19,124 bases of DNA from Oscillospiraceae bacterium (GCA_020024155.1 JAHHUE010000030.1:1-19124); one strand, 5' to 3'; positions 8,318 through 16,307 are shown, numbered from the stretch's first letter. Numbers and translations are program-made. The notes: generated by a model not told the origin, from the letters alone.

Positions 8318-10864
8318 ATGATTTTTTCAGAAAAAGTTGTAAAATCAGCACAAGAAAAATTTGACGCATTGCTTAATAAAGCAGGCGAAGTAAAAAAACA
8401 AGAAATGCTTAGTGCAATTGCTCAGGCAGAAAAAACAGAAACTCCTGATGTTATGTTTGCTGTAAAATGGCTTTATGCAAATAGCCCACTTAGTGATATG
8501 GCAAACTATCCATTTGAAATGTTTCTTTCATGTGCACAACATGGTGTATTTTTAAGAGAAAATTCTCCTTTTGCAAAAGATGTTCCAGAGGATATTTTCC
8601 TTAACTATGTTATGCATATAAGAATAAATGAAGAAGAACTTTGCGATTGTCGTAAATTATTTTATAACATTCTTGCAGATAGAGTTAACAATCTTTCTAT
8701 GCATGATGCAATTATAGAAACAAACTACTGGAACGCAGAAAATGTTATGTATCAGCTTACAGATAGCCGTACAATATCTGCACTTGGTGCATATTACTCT
8801 GCTTATGGTCGTTGCGGTGAAGAATCTAACTTTGGTGTAAATGTATATCGTGCTATTGGTATTCCAGCAAGACAGATTTACACACCAAGATGGGCTCACT
8901 GTGATGATAATCACGCATGGGTTGAAGTTTACAGTGATGTTGAATGGCACTTCCTTGGTGCTTGTGAACCAGAAGAAGTGCTTAATAAGGGTTGGTTTAC
9001 AAATGCTTCTAGCCGTGCAATGCTTATTCATAGCCGTTGCTTTGGTGAAATTTCTGGTGAAGAAATTATATCAAAAGTTGGCATGACGGCATTTTTGAAC
9101 AATCTTAAATTATATGCAGTAACTAAAAAAATTACTGTTGTTGTAAAAGATACACAAGGAAACCTTGTTAAAGATGCACAAGTTAGTTTTGGTATCCTTA
9201 ACTATTCAAATATTTTTAACAGTGCAATCCTTCTCACAGATGAAAAAGGCGAGGCAAGCCTTACATGTGGTCTTGGCAGCTTGAATATTCATGTTAAAAA
9301 AGGTGACATCTACTGTGAAAAAATGATTTTCACACCTGATGTTGATACTGTTGAAATTGTTCTTAAAAATGATGTGATTGAAAATGATGTATGGAAGAAT
9401 TTTGTTGCAATTGCTCCAAAAGACCAAATAGTAAATGGTGTAAAACCAACTGAAGAACAAAAGGAATTTTGTCAAGTTAAAACAAATGCTGCTAATGCAA
9501 AAAGAGAACAACGTGTTGCTGATATGTTTGATGCAGAAAAAGCAAGAACTGTTGTTGATAAATATGGTTATTCTGAAGAAATTTACAATGTACTTTTTGA
9601 AAGCAGAAGTAACTTAAATAATCTTATTGAATTTTTGTCTGATGAAGCATTTACACCAGCAGAAAAAGAAAAAATAATTCTCACATTGTCTAAAAAAGAC
9701 AGAAGAGATGTTGATACAGATGTTCTTAGAGAAGCACTTACACTTACAAAAGAATATGCTTGTGAAAACGAAGATATATTCTATAAATATATTGTTTGTC
9801 CTCGTGCATTCCTTGAACCACTTTCAAAATACAGACAGTTTATTCTTGATTTCTTTACAGATGACCAGAAAGCTCAATTCCGTGCAAATCCAAAATCTGT
9901 TTGGAAATATATCAATGACAATATTGGATTTGATGCTGATATCGAATATGGCCAGATAGTAACTCTTCCAATTGGTGCACTTACAGTTAAAAATGCAAGC
10001 TTGCGTTCAAAGAGAATTTTGTTTGTTGCTGTTTGCCGTACATTAGGTATAGCTTCAAGAATGAACCCACTTAATGAACTCGCAGAATACTATTCAGATG
10101 GAGAATTTGTTACAGTTGAAGTTTTGGAAAAAGGCAACTGCACAATTACATTTGAAAAAGAAACAGAAGAAACATGGCAATACTACCCAGATTTCTCAAT
10201 TGGTTTGCTTGTTGATGGAGAATATCAAACATTAGAGCTTTCAGAAGAAAATTGGAATGGTAATGAGCTTACAATTTCTGTTACAGCAGGTAGCTATCGT
10301 GTTATTACAGATAACCGTTTGCCAAATGGTAACCTTTTTGCAAGTAAATATCACTTTGATATTAAAGATGGAGAAACAAAACATCTTAAACTTCAAAAAT
10401 ATCATGCAAATCTTTCAGAAATGCTTGATAACTTTGACCTTGATGAATTTAAAGTTTACGATGAAAATGGCAATGTAGTTCTTGGTAGCGAAATTACAAA
10501 GAACAAAGCTGTTCTTATGTGGCTTGAAGAAGGCAGAGAACCAACAGAGCACTTGCTCAATGAAATGCTTGACCAGACAGAAGACTTTAAAGAAACTACT
10601 GCTGATATAGTATTTATTGTTAAAGATAAATCTGCTTTGGAAAATGCAAAAGTTAAGTTAGTTCTTGATACATTCCCAAGAATTAAAGTTTACTATGATA
10701 GTTTTGTTCCAAATGTAGAAACTCTTGCAAGAAGAATGTATGTTGACCCAGATAAATTACCACTTGTTATTGTTACAACCAAAGAACTTAATGCAGTTTA
10801 TGCTTGCAGTGGTTACAATGTTGGTAGTGGTGATATGATAATTAAAATTTGCAGTAATTTCTAA
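8318..10864 (+). CDS. Multidomain cytoplasmic transglutaminase-like (cysteine peptidase fold) protein
   Basis: This is an 848-residue protein starting at ATG 8318, chosen because GAAGGAAA precedes it and the longer frame from 8249 begins within a terminator. There is no signal peptide or membrane helix. Domains as seen: a helical N-terminus (1-110); a transglutaminase-like core (about 140-250) with GRCGEES (Cys166), DNHAWVEVY (His199) and GACEPEEV (Glu217 as probable third residue); a beta-sandwich resembling carboxypeptidase regulatory or Ig-like domains (about 270-350); a helical link; a second, degenerate transglutaminase-like segment (about 525-605) where the cysteine position is leucine; a further beta domain (about 610-690); and a C-terminal thioredoxin-like fold (about 705-848) lacking a CxxC motif. 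Bacterial members of this superfamily are usually peptidases or amidases rather than cross-linkers. Substrate unknown; the context suggests peptides. No close upstream promoter is obvious, so read-through from the operon is possible. Confidence 0.85.
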   Translation: MIFSEKVVKSAQEKFDALLNKAGEVKKQEMLSAIAQAEKTETPDVMFAVKWLYANSPLSDMANYPFEMFLSCAQHGVFLRENSPFAKDVPEDIFLNYVMHIRINEEELCDCRKLFYNILADRVNNLSMHDAIIETNYWNAENVMYQLTDSRTISALGAYYSAYGRCGEESNFGVNVYRAIGIPARQIYTPRWAHCDDNHAWVEVYSDVEWHFLGACEPEEVLNKGWFTNASSRAMLIHSRCFGEISGEEIISKVGMTAFLNNLKLYAVTKKITVVVKDTQGNLVKDAQVSFGILNYSNIFNSAILLTDEKGEASLTCGLGSLNIHVKKGDIYCEKMIFTPDVDTVEIVLKNDVIENDVWKNFVAIAPKDQIVNGVKPTEEQKEFCQVKTNAANAKREQRVADMFDAEKARTVVDKYGYSEEIYNVLFESRSNLNNLIEFLSDEAFTPAEKEKIILTLSKKDRRDVDTDVLREALTLTKEYACENEDIFYKYIVCPRAFLEPLSKYRQFILDFFTDDQKAQFRANPKSVWKYINDNIGFDADIEYGQIVTLPIGALTVKNASLRSKRILFVAVCRTLGIASRMNPLNELAEYYSDGEFVTVEVLEKGNCTITFEKETEETWQYYPDFSIGLLVDGEYQTLELSEENWNGNELTISVTAGSYRVITDNRLPNGNLFASKYHFDIKDGETKHLKLQKYHANLSEMLDNFDLDEFKVYDENGNVVLGSEITKNKAVLMWLEEGREPTEHLLNEMLDQTEDFKETTADIVFIVKDKSALENAKVKLVLDTFPRIKVYYDSFVPNVETLARRMYVDPDKLPLVIVTTKELNAVYACSGYNVGSGDMIIKICSNF

Positions 10865-10892
10865 TAATTATATTTTATAAATTATCTAAAAT

Positions 10893-10940
10893 AAAAATAA
10901 ACTATACCTCAGTTAATAGCTGAGTATAGTTTATTTTTTT
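10893..10940. terminator. Intrinsic terminator, bidirectional
   Basis: The arms AAAAATAAACTATACCTCAG (10893-10912) and 10920-10938 pair over 19 bp with a single bulged C and a 7-nt loop. There is an A-run before and a T-run after, so it should work on both strands. It ends the transglutaminase-like transcript and backs up the terminator of the converging MFS gene. Confidence 0.9.
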
Positions 10941-10950
10941 GCATAAAATT

Positions 10951-10980
10951 AAAACGACATCATTATTTAGATGCCGTTTT
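10951..10980 (-). terminator. Terminator of the MFS gene
   Basis: AAAACGACATC (10951-10961) pairs with GATGCCGTTTT (10970-10980), 11 positions with one A-C mismatch and an 8-nt loop. Read on the minus strand it lies directly after the MFS stop codon and is followed by AATTTTA. It forms a convergent terminator pair with the element at 10893-10940. Confidence 0.7.
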
Positions 10981-10993
10981 AATATAATAATAT

Positions 10994-12223
10994 TTATCTT
11001 AATTTATTAAATTTCTCATTCTTACCAAACACAAAATAAATTAAAATAGCACTCATAAGATAAAGCACAACAGTTATGTAGTAAGGCATATTGTAGCTTA
11101 TTGCCATCATTATAATACCACCTGCTTGTGTACCTAAAGCTCTGAAAAGATTATCTGTAAGAGAGAATATGCTACTCATAAGAGTTCTGTCTTTTTCTTC
11201 AACAAGGTCCATTGCCATACTACTTAAAACAGGGTTTGCCATGTTCATAAGAGTATTTCTAAAAAAGAAACTTACTGCCATAACAAAAGCTCCCTGAGGG
11301 AATGAAATGGAAATAAGGAAAGGAATAGACATAAGCTGGCAGATAAGAACAAATTTAACTCTACCAAGCTTTCGGCTGAGAATTGGGATGAGCAAACCAC
11401 CAATAACAGTACCAAATTGAGCAAATGCCATAATTGAGCCAACAACACTGTCAGATACATTAAGGCTGTGTTTAATATAAACACTAAAAAATGGAACAAT
11501 TAAACCAGCACCAAGACCTATAAAAGCAGTTTTAACCATATATAAAACACTATCATGGTTTAAAACTTTTAAATAATCTTTAATTTTGTTTGAGGAGGAT
11601 TTTTCGTCCTTAACTTCACTTTCAAATTTTATTTTTGAAAGCGAAAAAAGTGCAAGAATTAAAAAACAAAAACCTAAATTTAATACAGACCTACTGCCAA
11701 AAACTATACCACTAAATGAAGCAAAAACATCTGATAATTTACCAAATAAAAAACTACCTGTAAACATAGCTATATTGTTAAGAACAAATGAAGCAGAGAA
11801 AATACCAACTACCGTTTCATCATCGCTATATTTTTTATAGAAAGGTGCTTGCATAACAACGAATACAGCCTGAGCAACGCCAAAAAGGAAGGAAGTTGCC
11901 TGCATAATTGGCAAATATGTAATATTTACAAAACACAGACCGGATATAATCATAGTTGAAAAAGAAATCAACAAAGACTTTTTATTTCCAAAAGTCTGAA
12001 CAAGCATAATTGCAAAAAAAGCACCAATTGAGTTACCAAGTGTTCTTACAGAAAGTAAATTTCCTATTATAACTTCTGAAAATCCTATATTTTTATAATA
12101 AATACCCAACATAACACTTAGTGCTGACATAATAAGACCGTTCATAAAAATGCATGACATAAACCATTGTACATTTTTATTTGCATTTCGAATTATGCCA
12201 AAAAACTCTTTAAAAATTCCCAC
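10994..12223 (-). CDS. Major facilitator superfamily transporter
   Basis: This is a polytopic membrane protein of about 409 residues with some 11-12 hydrophobic segments and the loop pattern of MFS carriers: a first half, a charged central loop near residue 200 (KSSSNKIKDY), and a second half. The start is set at a GTG (12221-12223) because TAAGGAG lies 9 nt before it. The longer frame reaching ATG 12283 has no ribosome binding site, and the in-frame ATG at 12232 touches the Shine-Dalgarno directly. The gene lies downstream of the ROK regulator on the same strand, with a 110-nt gap holding a hairpin, and is probably in its regulon. The substrate cannot be read from sequence; both import of a sugar or peptide and efflux are possible. 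Confidence 0.85.
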   Translation of the reverse strand: MGIFKEFFGIIRNANKNVQWFMSCIFMNGLIMSALSVMLGIYYKNIGFSEVIIGNLLSVRTLGNSIGAFFAIMLVQTFGNKKSLLISFSTMIISGLCFVNITYLPIMQATSFLFGVAQAVFVVMQAPFYKKYSDDETVVGIFSASFVLNNIAMFTGSFLFGKLSDVFASFSGIVFGSRSVLNLGFCFLILALFSLSKIKFESEVKDEKSSSNKIKDYLKVLNHDSVLYMVKTAFIGLGAGLIVPFFSVYIKHSLNVSDSVVGSIMAFAQFGTVIGGLLIPILSRKLGRVKFVLICQLMSIPFLISISFPQGAFVMAVSFFFRNTLMNMANPVLSSMAMDLVEEKDRTLMSSIFSLTDNLFRALGTQAGGIIMMAISYNMPYYITVVLYLMSAILIYFVFGKNEKFNKLR

Positions 12224-12291
12224 AAAATTCATCTCCTTAAATTTATTATCAAATGTGTGTGCTAACATACATTTCATATACATAAATAACA

Positions 12292-12327
12292 GAAAATCTC
12301 CTGGAGTGTAAATTCCAAGAGATTTTC
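12292..12327 (-). terminator. Hairpin between ROK regulator and MFS genes
   Basis: GAAAATCTC (12292-12300) pairs perfectly with GAGATTTTC (12319-12327). Beyond one mismatch TGGA pairs with TCCA, leaving an 8-nt loop. It starts 7 nt after the ROK stop codon. The following minus-strand sequence TTTTCTGTTATTT is only moderately U-rich, so partial termination or mRNA stabilisation is likely, lowering MFS expression relative to ROK. Confidence 0.6.
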
Positions 12328-12333
12328 ATAAAA

Positions 12334-13500
12334 TTATATATAATCTAAATCTCCAATAAGGTTTGTAATAAACATATCGGATGCAATAATAGCACTGCCC
12401 GTTGCATAAACATTGTTAACATCTTTTGTTATTAAAACTTTTATTTGGCAGTTTTTGCTTTGAATAAAATCTTTTATACAATCTTTAAGAATAGGCTCCA
12501 TAGCCTCTACAACATGACCACTTGCAATAATAGCAACCGGATTATAACAACCTTCCAAAATATTAAGTGCAAGGGTAAAAGAATATTTGAAATTTTCTAT
12601 AATTTCATTTGCCCATGACTTGCCTTCATAGTAAGCATTTATAATATCATTAAGACAATTAATAGAATTATCTGATTTTCTTGCTGTACTAATAAGAAAT
12701 TTATCTGATAATCTAGTTTGAATACAGCCTTTACCACCACAGTCACATAAAATTCCGTTTGGTTCAAGCGTGATATGACCAATTTCTCCGGCAGCATTAT
12801 TAAAACCACGAACAAGTTCTCCTTGACTAAGTGCAGCCGAGCTAACACCATTACTTATTATAAGCATAGCACAGTCAACATTATTAGGAATTTTATTTAT
12901 GTGTTTTTCTCCAATAACACGAGCTTTTGCGTCATTTTCTATAACAATAGGCTTATTGAATAATGGTTGCAGATATTTTACTATATCTGTATTTTTCCAA
13001 CCAAGCTGAGTAGATAATGTTATAGAGTTTGTGTGATTATCAACAATACCAGGAATACTTATGCCAACGCCAATGATTTTTTCATAAGGAATAGAATTAA
13101 TGGATAAAAAATTAGTAACTTCTTCGTATATAATTTTCGAAAGTTCCTCAATAGAATAATCACAAACATTATATTGCTTTGACTTTGTTGCAATACAATC
13201 TTTATGAAAATCAATTACTGAAAATCTTAAAAGCTGACTTTTTATATCTATACCAACAGAATAAGCACTGTTCTTTACAGTGTCAAGCATAACAGCATGT
13301 CTGCCAATACCTTTTGATAGAGTATCAGTTTCTGCAACAAATCCTTTTGATATAAGAAGAGAAGAAATTCTTGTTATACTTGTAGGACTCATACGTGTTT
13401 TTTTTGAAAGCTCAATTCTTGGTATAGGTTTGCTTTCTAAAAGAGCACTTAAAAAGAGTTTTATATTGTTTTGCTTTATGATTTCTTGGTCTTTTTTCAA
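12334..13500 (-). CDS. ROK-family transcriptional regulator
   Basis: This is a 388-residue protein. An N-terminal winged helix-turn-helix (about 10-60; RIELSKKTRMSPTSITR) is fused to a ROK sugar-kinase-like domain. In that domain GVGISIPGIVD (144-154), ENDA with Asp190, GEIGH (238-242) and the zinc site His242/Cys252/Cys254/Cys259 are intact. The phosphate-binding loop is degraded (DIKSQ at 85-89 instead of DxGxT), so it is probably a sensor rather than a kinase. Such proteins usually bind a sugar or sugar derivative and change DNA binding (NagC, XylR type). The start is TTG, supported by AAAGGAG 7 nt upstream. It is divergent from the M81 peptidase gene, with two near-palindromes in the shared control region, and is the obvious candidate regulator of that gene and of MFS. 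Confidence 0.9.
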   Translation of the reverse strand: MKKDQEIIKQNNIKLFLSALLESKPIPRIELSKKTRMSPTSITRISSLLISKGFVAETDTLSKGIGRHAVMLDTVKNSAYSVGIDIKSQLLRFSVIDFHKDCIATKSKQYNVCDYSIEELSKIIYEEVTNFLSINSIPYEKIIGVGISIPGIVDNHTNSITLSTQLGWKNTDIVKYLQPLFNKPIVIENDAKARVIGEKHINKIPNNVDCAMLIISNGVSSAALSQGELVRGFNNAAGEIGHITLEPNGILCDCGGKGCIQTRLSDKFLISTARKSDNSINCLNDIINAYYEGKSWANEIIENFKYSFTLALNILEGCYNPVAIIASGHVVEAMEPILKDCIKDFIQSKNCQIKVLITKDVNNVYATGSAIIASDMFITNLIGDLDYI

Positions 13501-13546
13501 AATTAACTCCTTTATGAAATTAGATAGCTAAAATTCACATAAATTT

Positions 13547-13575
13547 ATTATAGAGGAGAGAGAATTTTATTACAA
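13547..13575 (-). promoter_or_regulatory. Promoter of the ROK regulator gene
   Basis: On the minus strand, TTGTAA (plus positions 13570-13575) and TATAAT (13547-13552) are separated by exactly 17 nt. The start of transcription would be near 13540, giving a leader of about 40 nt. The near-palindrome at 13599-13610 would be centred about 64 bp upstream of that start. Confidence 0.75.
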
Positions 13576-13598
13576 GTTAAAAAAATACATAAGTTAAA

Positions 13599-13642
13599 TT
13601 TTGTGCAAAAAGACATAATTTTACATAAAAATTTGTACAAAA
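13599..13642. promoter_or_regulatory. Paired near-palindromes in the ROK/M81 divergent region, candidate operators
   Basis: TTTTGTGCAAAA (13599-13610) and ATTTGTACAAAA (13631-13642) share the dyad TTTGTRCAAA. Their starts are 32 bp apart, about three helical turns. They lie between the two divergent promoters, each roughly 64-68 bp upstream of the nearer predicted start, the usual place for an upstream-binding activator. CATAATTTTACAT lies between them (13614-13626). AT-richness makes chance dyads possible. Confidence 0.5.
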
Positions 13643-13669
13643 ATTTTTATCAAATTACTTTTTTTCATG

Positions 13670-13698
13670 TTGACAAAATATAGTTTTTGTGTGATATT
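13670..13698 (+). promoter_or_regulatory. Promoter of the M81 peptidase gene
   Basis: A perfect -35 box TTGACA (13670-13675) is followed after 17 nt by GATATT (13693-13698), a 4/6 match to the -10 consensus. The start would be near 13705, some 40 nt before the ATG. The weak -10 box is compatible with activator dependence. Confidence 0.65.
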
Positions 13699-13745
13699 TA
13701 GATACAACAAATATTGAATTTAAAATTTTCAAAGAGGTGTTTACG

Positions 13746-15239
13746 ATGAAAAGAGTATTAGTTGCAGCAATGCATCATGAATCAAACTCATTTAATCCTA
13801 TTGTCGCCGGCGAAAACGACTTTAATGTTATGAGAGGTAAAGAGTTTTTTGACAATATTAGAGAAAACGATTCTCTTTCTGGTGTTGTTAAAACACTTAT
13901 GGATGCAGGTTATGAGGTTGTTCCAGCTGTTTCAGCAAGAGCAGTTCCAAATGGTGAAGTTGATTATGACTTCTATCAAGGTATAAAATCAGAAATCATA
14001 AAAATTGCAAAAGAAGAAAATGCAAAAAAACCACTTGACGCAATTACACTTTCTTTACATGGTTCAATGAGAATAAAAAAACAAGGTGAGGCAGAAGGTT
14101 ATCTTTTTGAAGAACTTAGAGAATTGTTCCCAAATATCCCTATTTTCTCATCATTGGATATGCACACAACAATGACAGACCGTATGCACGATAACTGTGA
14201 TGGATTTGTTGGATATAAATGTGCTCCACATACAGACTGCTTTGAAACAGGTGAACATGCAGCAAAAATGACAATTGCAGCGCTTGAAAAAGGTGTTAAA
14301 GCTAAATCAGCATGGGTTAGAGTGCCAATTCTTGTTGCTGGTGAACAATCTTCAACAACAGTTGAACCAATGATTACATTAACAAACGAATTAAGAGAAA
14401 CAGAAAAGAAACCAGGCATTCTTGCAACTTCTTACTTGATGGGTTTCCCATGGGCTGATAATGAAGATAGCTCTGTTGCAGTATATGTTGTTGCAGAAAC
14501 ACAGGAACTTGCAGATAAAGAAGCTGTTCGTCTTGCAGAATTTATCTGGTCAAAGCGTTATGAGTTCTGCTTCCAAACAGAAGCATATAGCGAAGAAAAA
14601 ACTCTTAATGTAGCTTTTGAAGCAGTTAAAAACGGCCAAAAACCAGTTTATATTTCAGATTCCGGTGATAACCCAACAGCTGGTTCATCCTCAGACTGTA
14701 CAGGCTTTTTGAAAAAAATAATGGAAGACCCACGCACAAAAGAACTTAATACACCTGTTCTTTATGGTGGTATTTATGACCCAGAAGCAACAAAACAGTG
14801 TGAAGGTAAAATCGGACAAGAGATTACACTTACATTTGGTGCAAAATTTGACACAAAAACAACTTCTCCAATAACAGCAAAAGGTGTTGTTAAAAATTAT
14901 ATCAAAGACTGGAAATTACAAGGCAGTCTTGTAAAGAGTGATGTTGCATTATTCAATGTTAATGGTATTGACCTTGTTCTTGGTGAAAAACATATTGGTT
15001 ATGCTTCTTCACATGTATTTTTAGCTTTGGGAATAAATCCAGCAGAAAGAGATATAGTTGTTTGTAAAGTTGGTTATCTTGGTGACCACCATGAACAGTT
15101 TGCAAAACGAGCAATTTTGGCTCTTACAAAAGGTAGCACAAATGAAGACCTTAAAACTTTGGACTATAAATTAGTTCCAAGACCATTGTTCCCACTTGAT
15201 GATGATTTTGAATTTGATGCAAAAGCAAATCTTAAATAA
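13746..15239 (+). CDS. M81-family metallopeptidase (MlrC-like)
   Basis: This is a cytoplasmic zinc peptidase of 497 residues (start ATG 13746; AAAGAGGTG is well placed before it, while the in-frame GTG at 13737 overlaps that site). The N-terminal M81 domain shows AAMHHESNSFNP at the start, SLHGSM (His105), SLDMHTT (Asp138/His140) and CAPHTD (His162); the Asp-x-His and the later His are the probable metal ligands. The C-terminal MlrC domain begins near residue 300 with ISDSGDNPTAGSSSD. The founding member, MlrC, degrades the linear tetrapeptide made from the cyanobacterial toxin microcystin, a peptide with D- and non-standard residues. In other bacteria the family is often found near peptide transporters. 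It has its own promoter, divergent from ROK, and its own terminator. The actual substrate is unknown. Confidence 0.9.
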   Translation: MKRVLVAAMHHESNSFNPIVAGENDFNVMRGKEFFDNIRENDSLSGVVKTLMDAGYEVVPAVSARAVPNGEVDYDFYQGIKSEIIKIAKEENAKKPLDAITLSLHGSMRIKKQGEAEGYLFEELRELFPNIPIFSSLDMHTTMTDRMHDNCDGFVGYKCAPHTDCFETGEHAAKMTIAALEKGVKAKSAWVRVPILVAGEQSSTTVEPMITLTNELRETEKKPGILATSYLMGFPWADNEDSSVAVYVVAETQELADKEAVRLAEFIWSKRYEFCFQTEAYSEEKTLNVAFEAVKNGQKPVYISDSGDNPTAGSSSDCTGFLKKIMEDPRTKELNTPVLYGGIYDPEATKQCEGKIGQEITLTFGAKFDTKTTSPITAKGVVKNYIKDWKLQGSLVKSDVALFNVNGIDLVLGEKHIGYASSHVFLALGINPAERDIVVCKVGYLGDHHEQFAKRAILALTKGSTNEDLKTLDYKLVPRPLFPLDDDFEFDAKANLK

Positions 15240-15257
15240 TCATATCTTATCAAGAAT

Positions 15258-15288
15258 AAAATACCTTCCGATAAGGAGGGTATTTTTA
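15258..15288 (+). terminator. Terminator of the M81 gene
   Basis: AAAATACCTTCC (15258-15269) pairs with GGAGGGTATTTT (15275-15286), 12 bp with one G-U pair and a 5-nt loop, ending in a run of Ts. It lies 18 nt after the stop codon. Confidence 0.9.
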
Positions 15289-15318
15289 TGTGTAATATGA
15301 TATTTGAAAAAAATTGTA

Positions 15319-15340
15319 ATATTTGGTAGTATATTTGGTA
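15319..15340 (+). repeat. Short tandem repeat upstream of the YitT gene
   Basis: ATATTTGGTA occurs at 15319-15328 and again at 15331-15340, a period of 12 bp. It lies in the 200-bp gap before the YitT gene, upstream of TATAAT boxes at 15352-15357 and 15381-15386 that lack good -35 partners. It may be a regulator site or simple AT-rich repetition. Confidence 0.3.
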
Positions 15341-15439
15341 TATAGCACACTTATAATGATTTATTATTTTATAGATGTAATATAATAATAGTAATACAAT
15401 AAATACAAGTCAATGGAGAAAGTTAAGAAGGGGTTTATG

Positions 15440-16303
15440 ATGAGTAAATCGGATAAAATTATAATCAAAGACATGATGATTATAACAGGAGCCATAAGTG
15501 TAATGGCTATGTTGACCTATTTTTTTAATATTCCAAACAATTTTTGTTTTGGAGGTATAAGTGGTTTGGCAATTGCAATAAGCGGTGCAGTTGGTTTTGA
15601 CTCACCGGCAACTTTAGCTGCTGTTATAAATGTTGTACTTTTGTTTTTAGGTTTTATATTTTTGGGAAAATCATTTGGTATAAAATCCACATATGCAAGT
15701 TTGCTTTTATCTTTTGAACTGGCTATGTTTGAAAGATTTATCCCAAGAAGTGGTACAATTACAAATCAACCTCTTATGGAACTTATATTTAGTGTTGTGC
15801 TTAATGGTTTTGTTTCAGCAAGTTTATTTAATATAGGGGCATCATCAGGTGGCTCAGACATAGTTGCTATGGTAATTAAAAAATACACAGCAGTTAATGA
15901 TATAGGCAAAGCGTTGCTAGTATGTGACTCTATTGTTATTATTTCATGTTACTTTATTTTTGGCATTCAGTCAGGTATGTTCTCAACAATGGGACTTGCT
16001 GTAAAAGCATTTATGATTGATGGCGTTATGGAAAGATTTAACCTTTGCAAATACTTTACAATCATCACAACCAAACCTGTTGAAATATGCGATTATATAA
16101 CGAAGGTTCTAAAACGTGGTGCGACAGAAATGGATGCTAAGGGTTATTTTACAAATGAAGATAAGACAGTTATATTTACAGTTTTAAATTGTCGTCAAGC
16201 TGTTATGCTACAACATGTTGTTAAAGAAATTGACAAAAATTCATTTGTTATGATTACAAATACAAGCGAGGTTATGGGTAAAGGCTTCAAAGATTTATTA
16301 TAA
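15440..16303 (+). CDS. YitT family membrane protein
   Basis: This is a membrane protein of about 287 residues with roughly five hydrophobic segments in the first 200 residues, followed by a soluble C-terminal DUF2179-type domain (about 205-287; ITKVLKRGATEMDAKGYFTNEDKTVIFTV, abbreviated to its GATEMDAKG core). The glycine-rich motif FCFGGISGLAI near residue 38 and NIGASSGGSDIVAM near 135 are hallmarks of the family. Function is not established; some members have been linked to ion or amino-acid export, but no ligand is secure. The start is chosen at ATG 15440 with AAGAAGGGG 6 nt upstream. The adjacent ATG at 15437 is possible, and the ATG at 15413 has no ribosome binding site. It is a single gene with its own terminator. 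Confidence 0.88.
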   Translation: MSKSDKIIIKDMMIITGAISVMAMLTYFFNIPNNFCFGGISGLAIAISGAVGFDSPATLAAVINVVLLFLGFIFLGKSFGIKSTYASLLLSFELAMFERFIPRSGTITNQPLMELIFSVVLNGFVSASLFNIGASSGGSDIVAMVIKKYTAVNDIGKALLVCDSIVIISCYFIFGIQSGMFSTMGLAVKAFMIDGVMERFNLCKYFTIITTKPVEICDYITKVLKRGATEMDAKGYFTNEDKTVIFTVLNCRQAVMLQHVVKEIDKNSFVMITNTSEVMGKGFKDLL

Positions 16304-16307
16304 ATTT

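Noticed and set aside
12224..12283. Longer N-terminus for the MFS protein
   Set aside because: No ribosome binding site before 12283, and the TAAGGAG site fits the GTG at 12223 best.
13737..13745. GTG start for the M81 protein
   Set aside because: The codon overlaps the ribosome binding site that serves ATG 13746; family N-termini begin near MKRVLVA.
15413..15439. Longer N-terminus for YitT
   Set aside because: No ribosome binding site before 15413; AAGAAGGGG is placed for 15440 or 15437.
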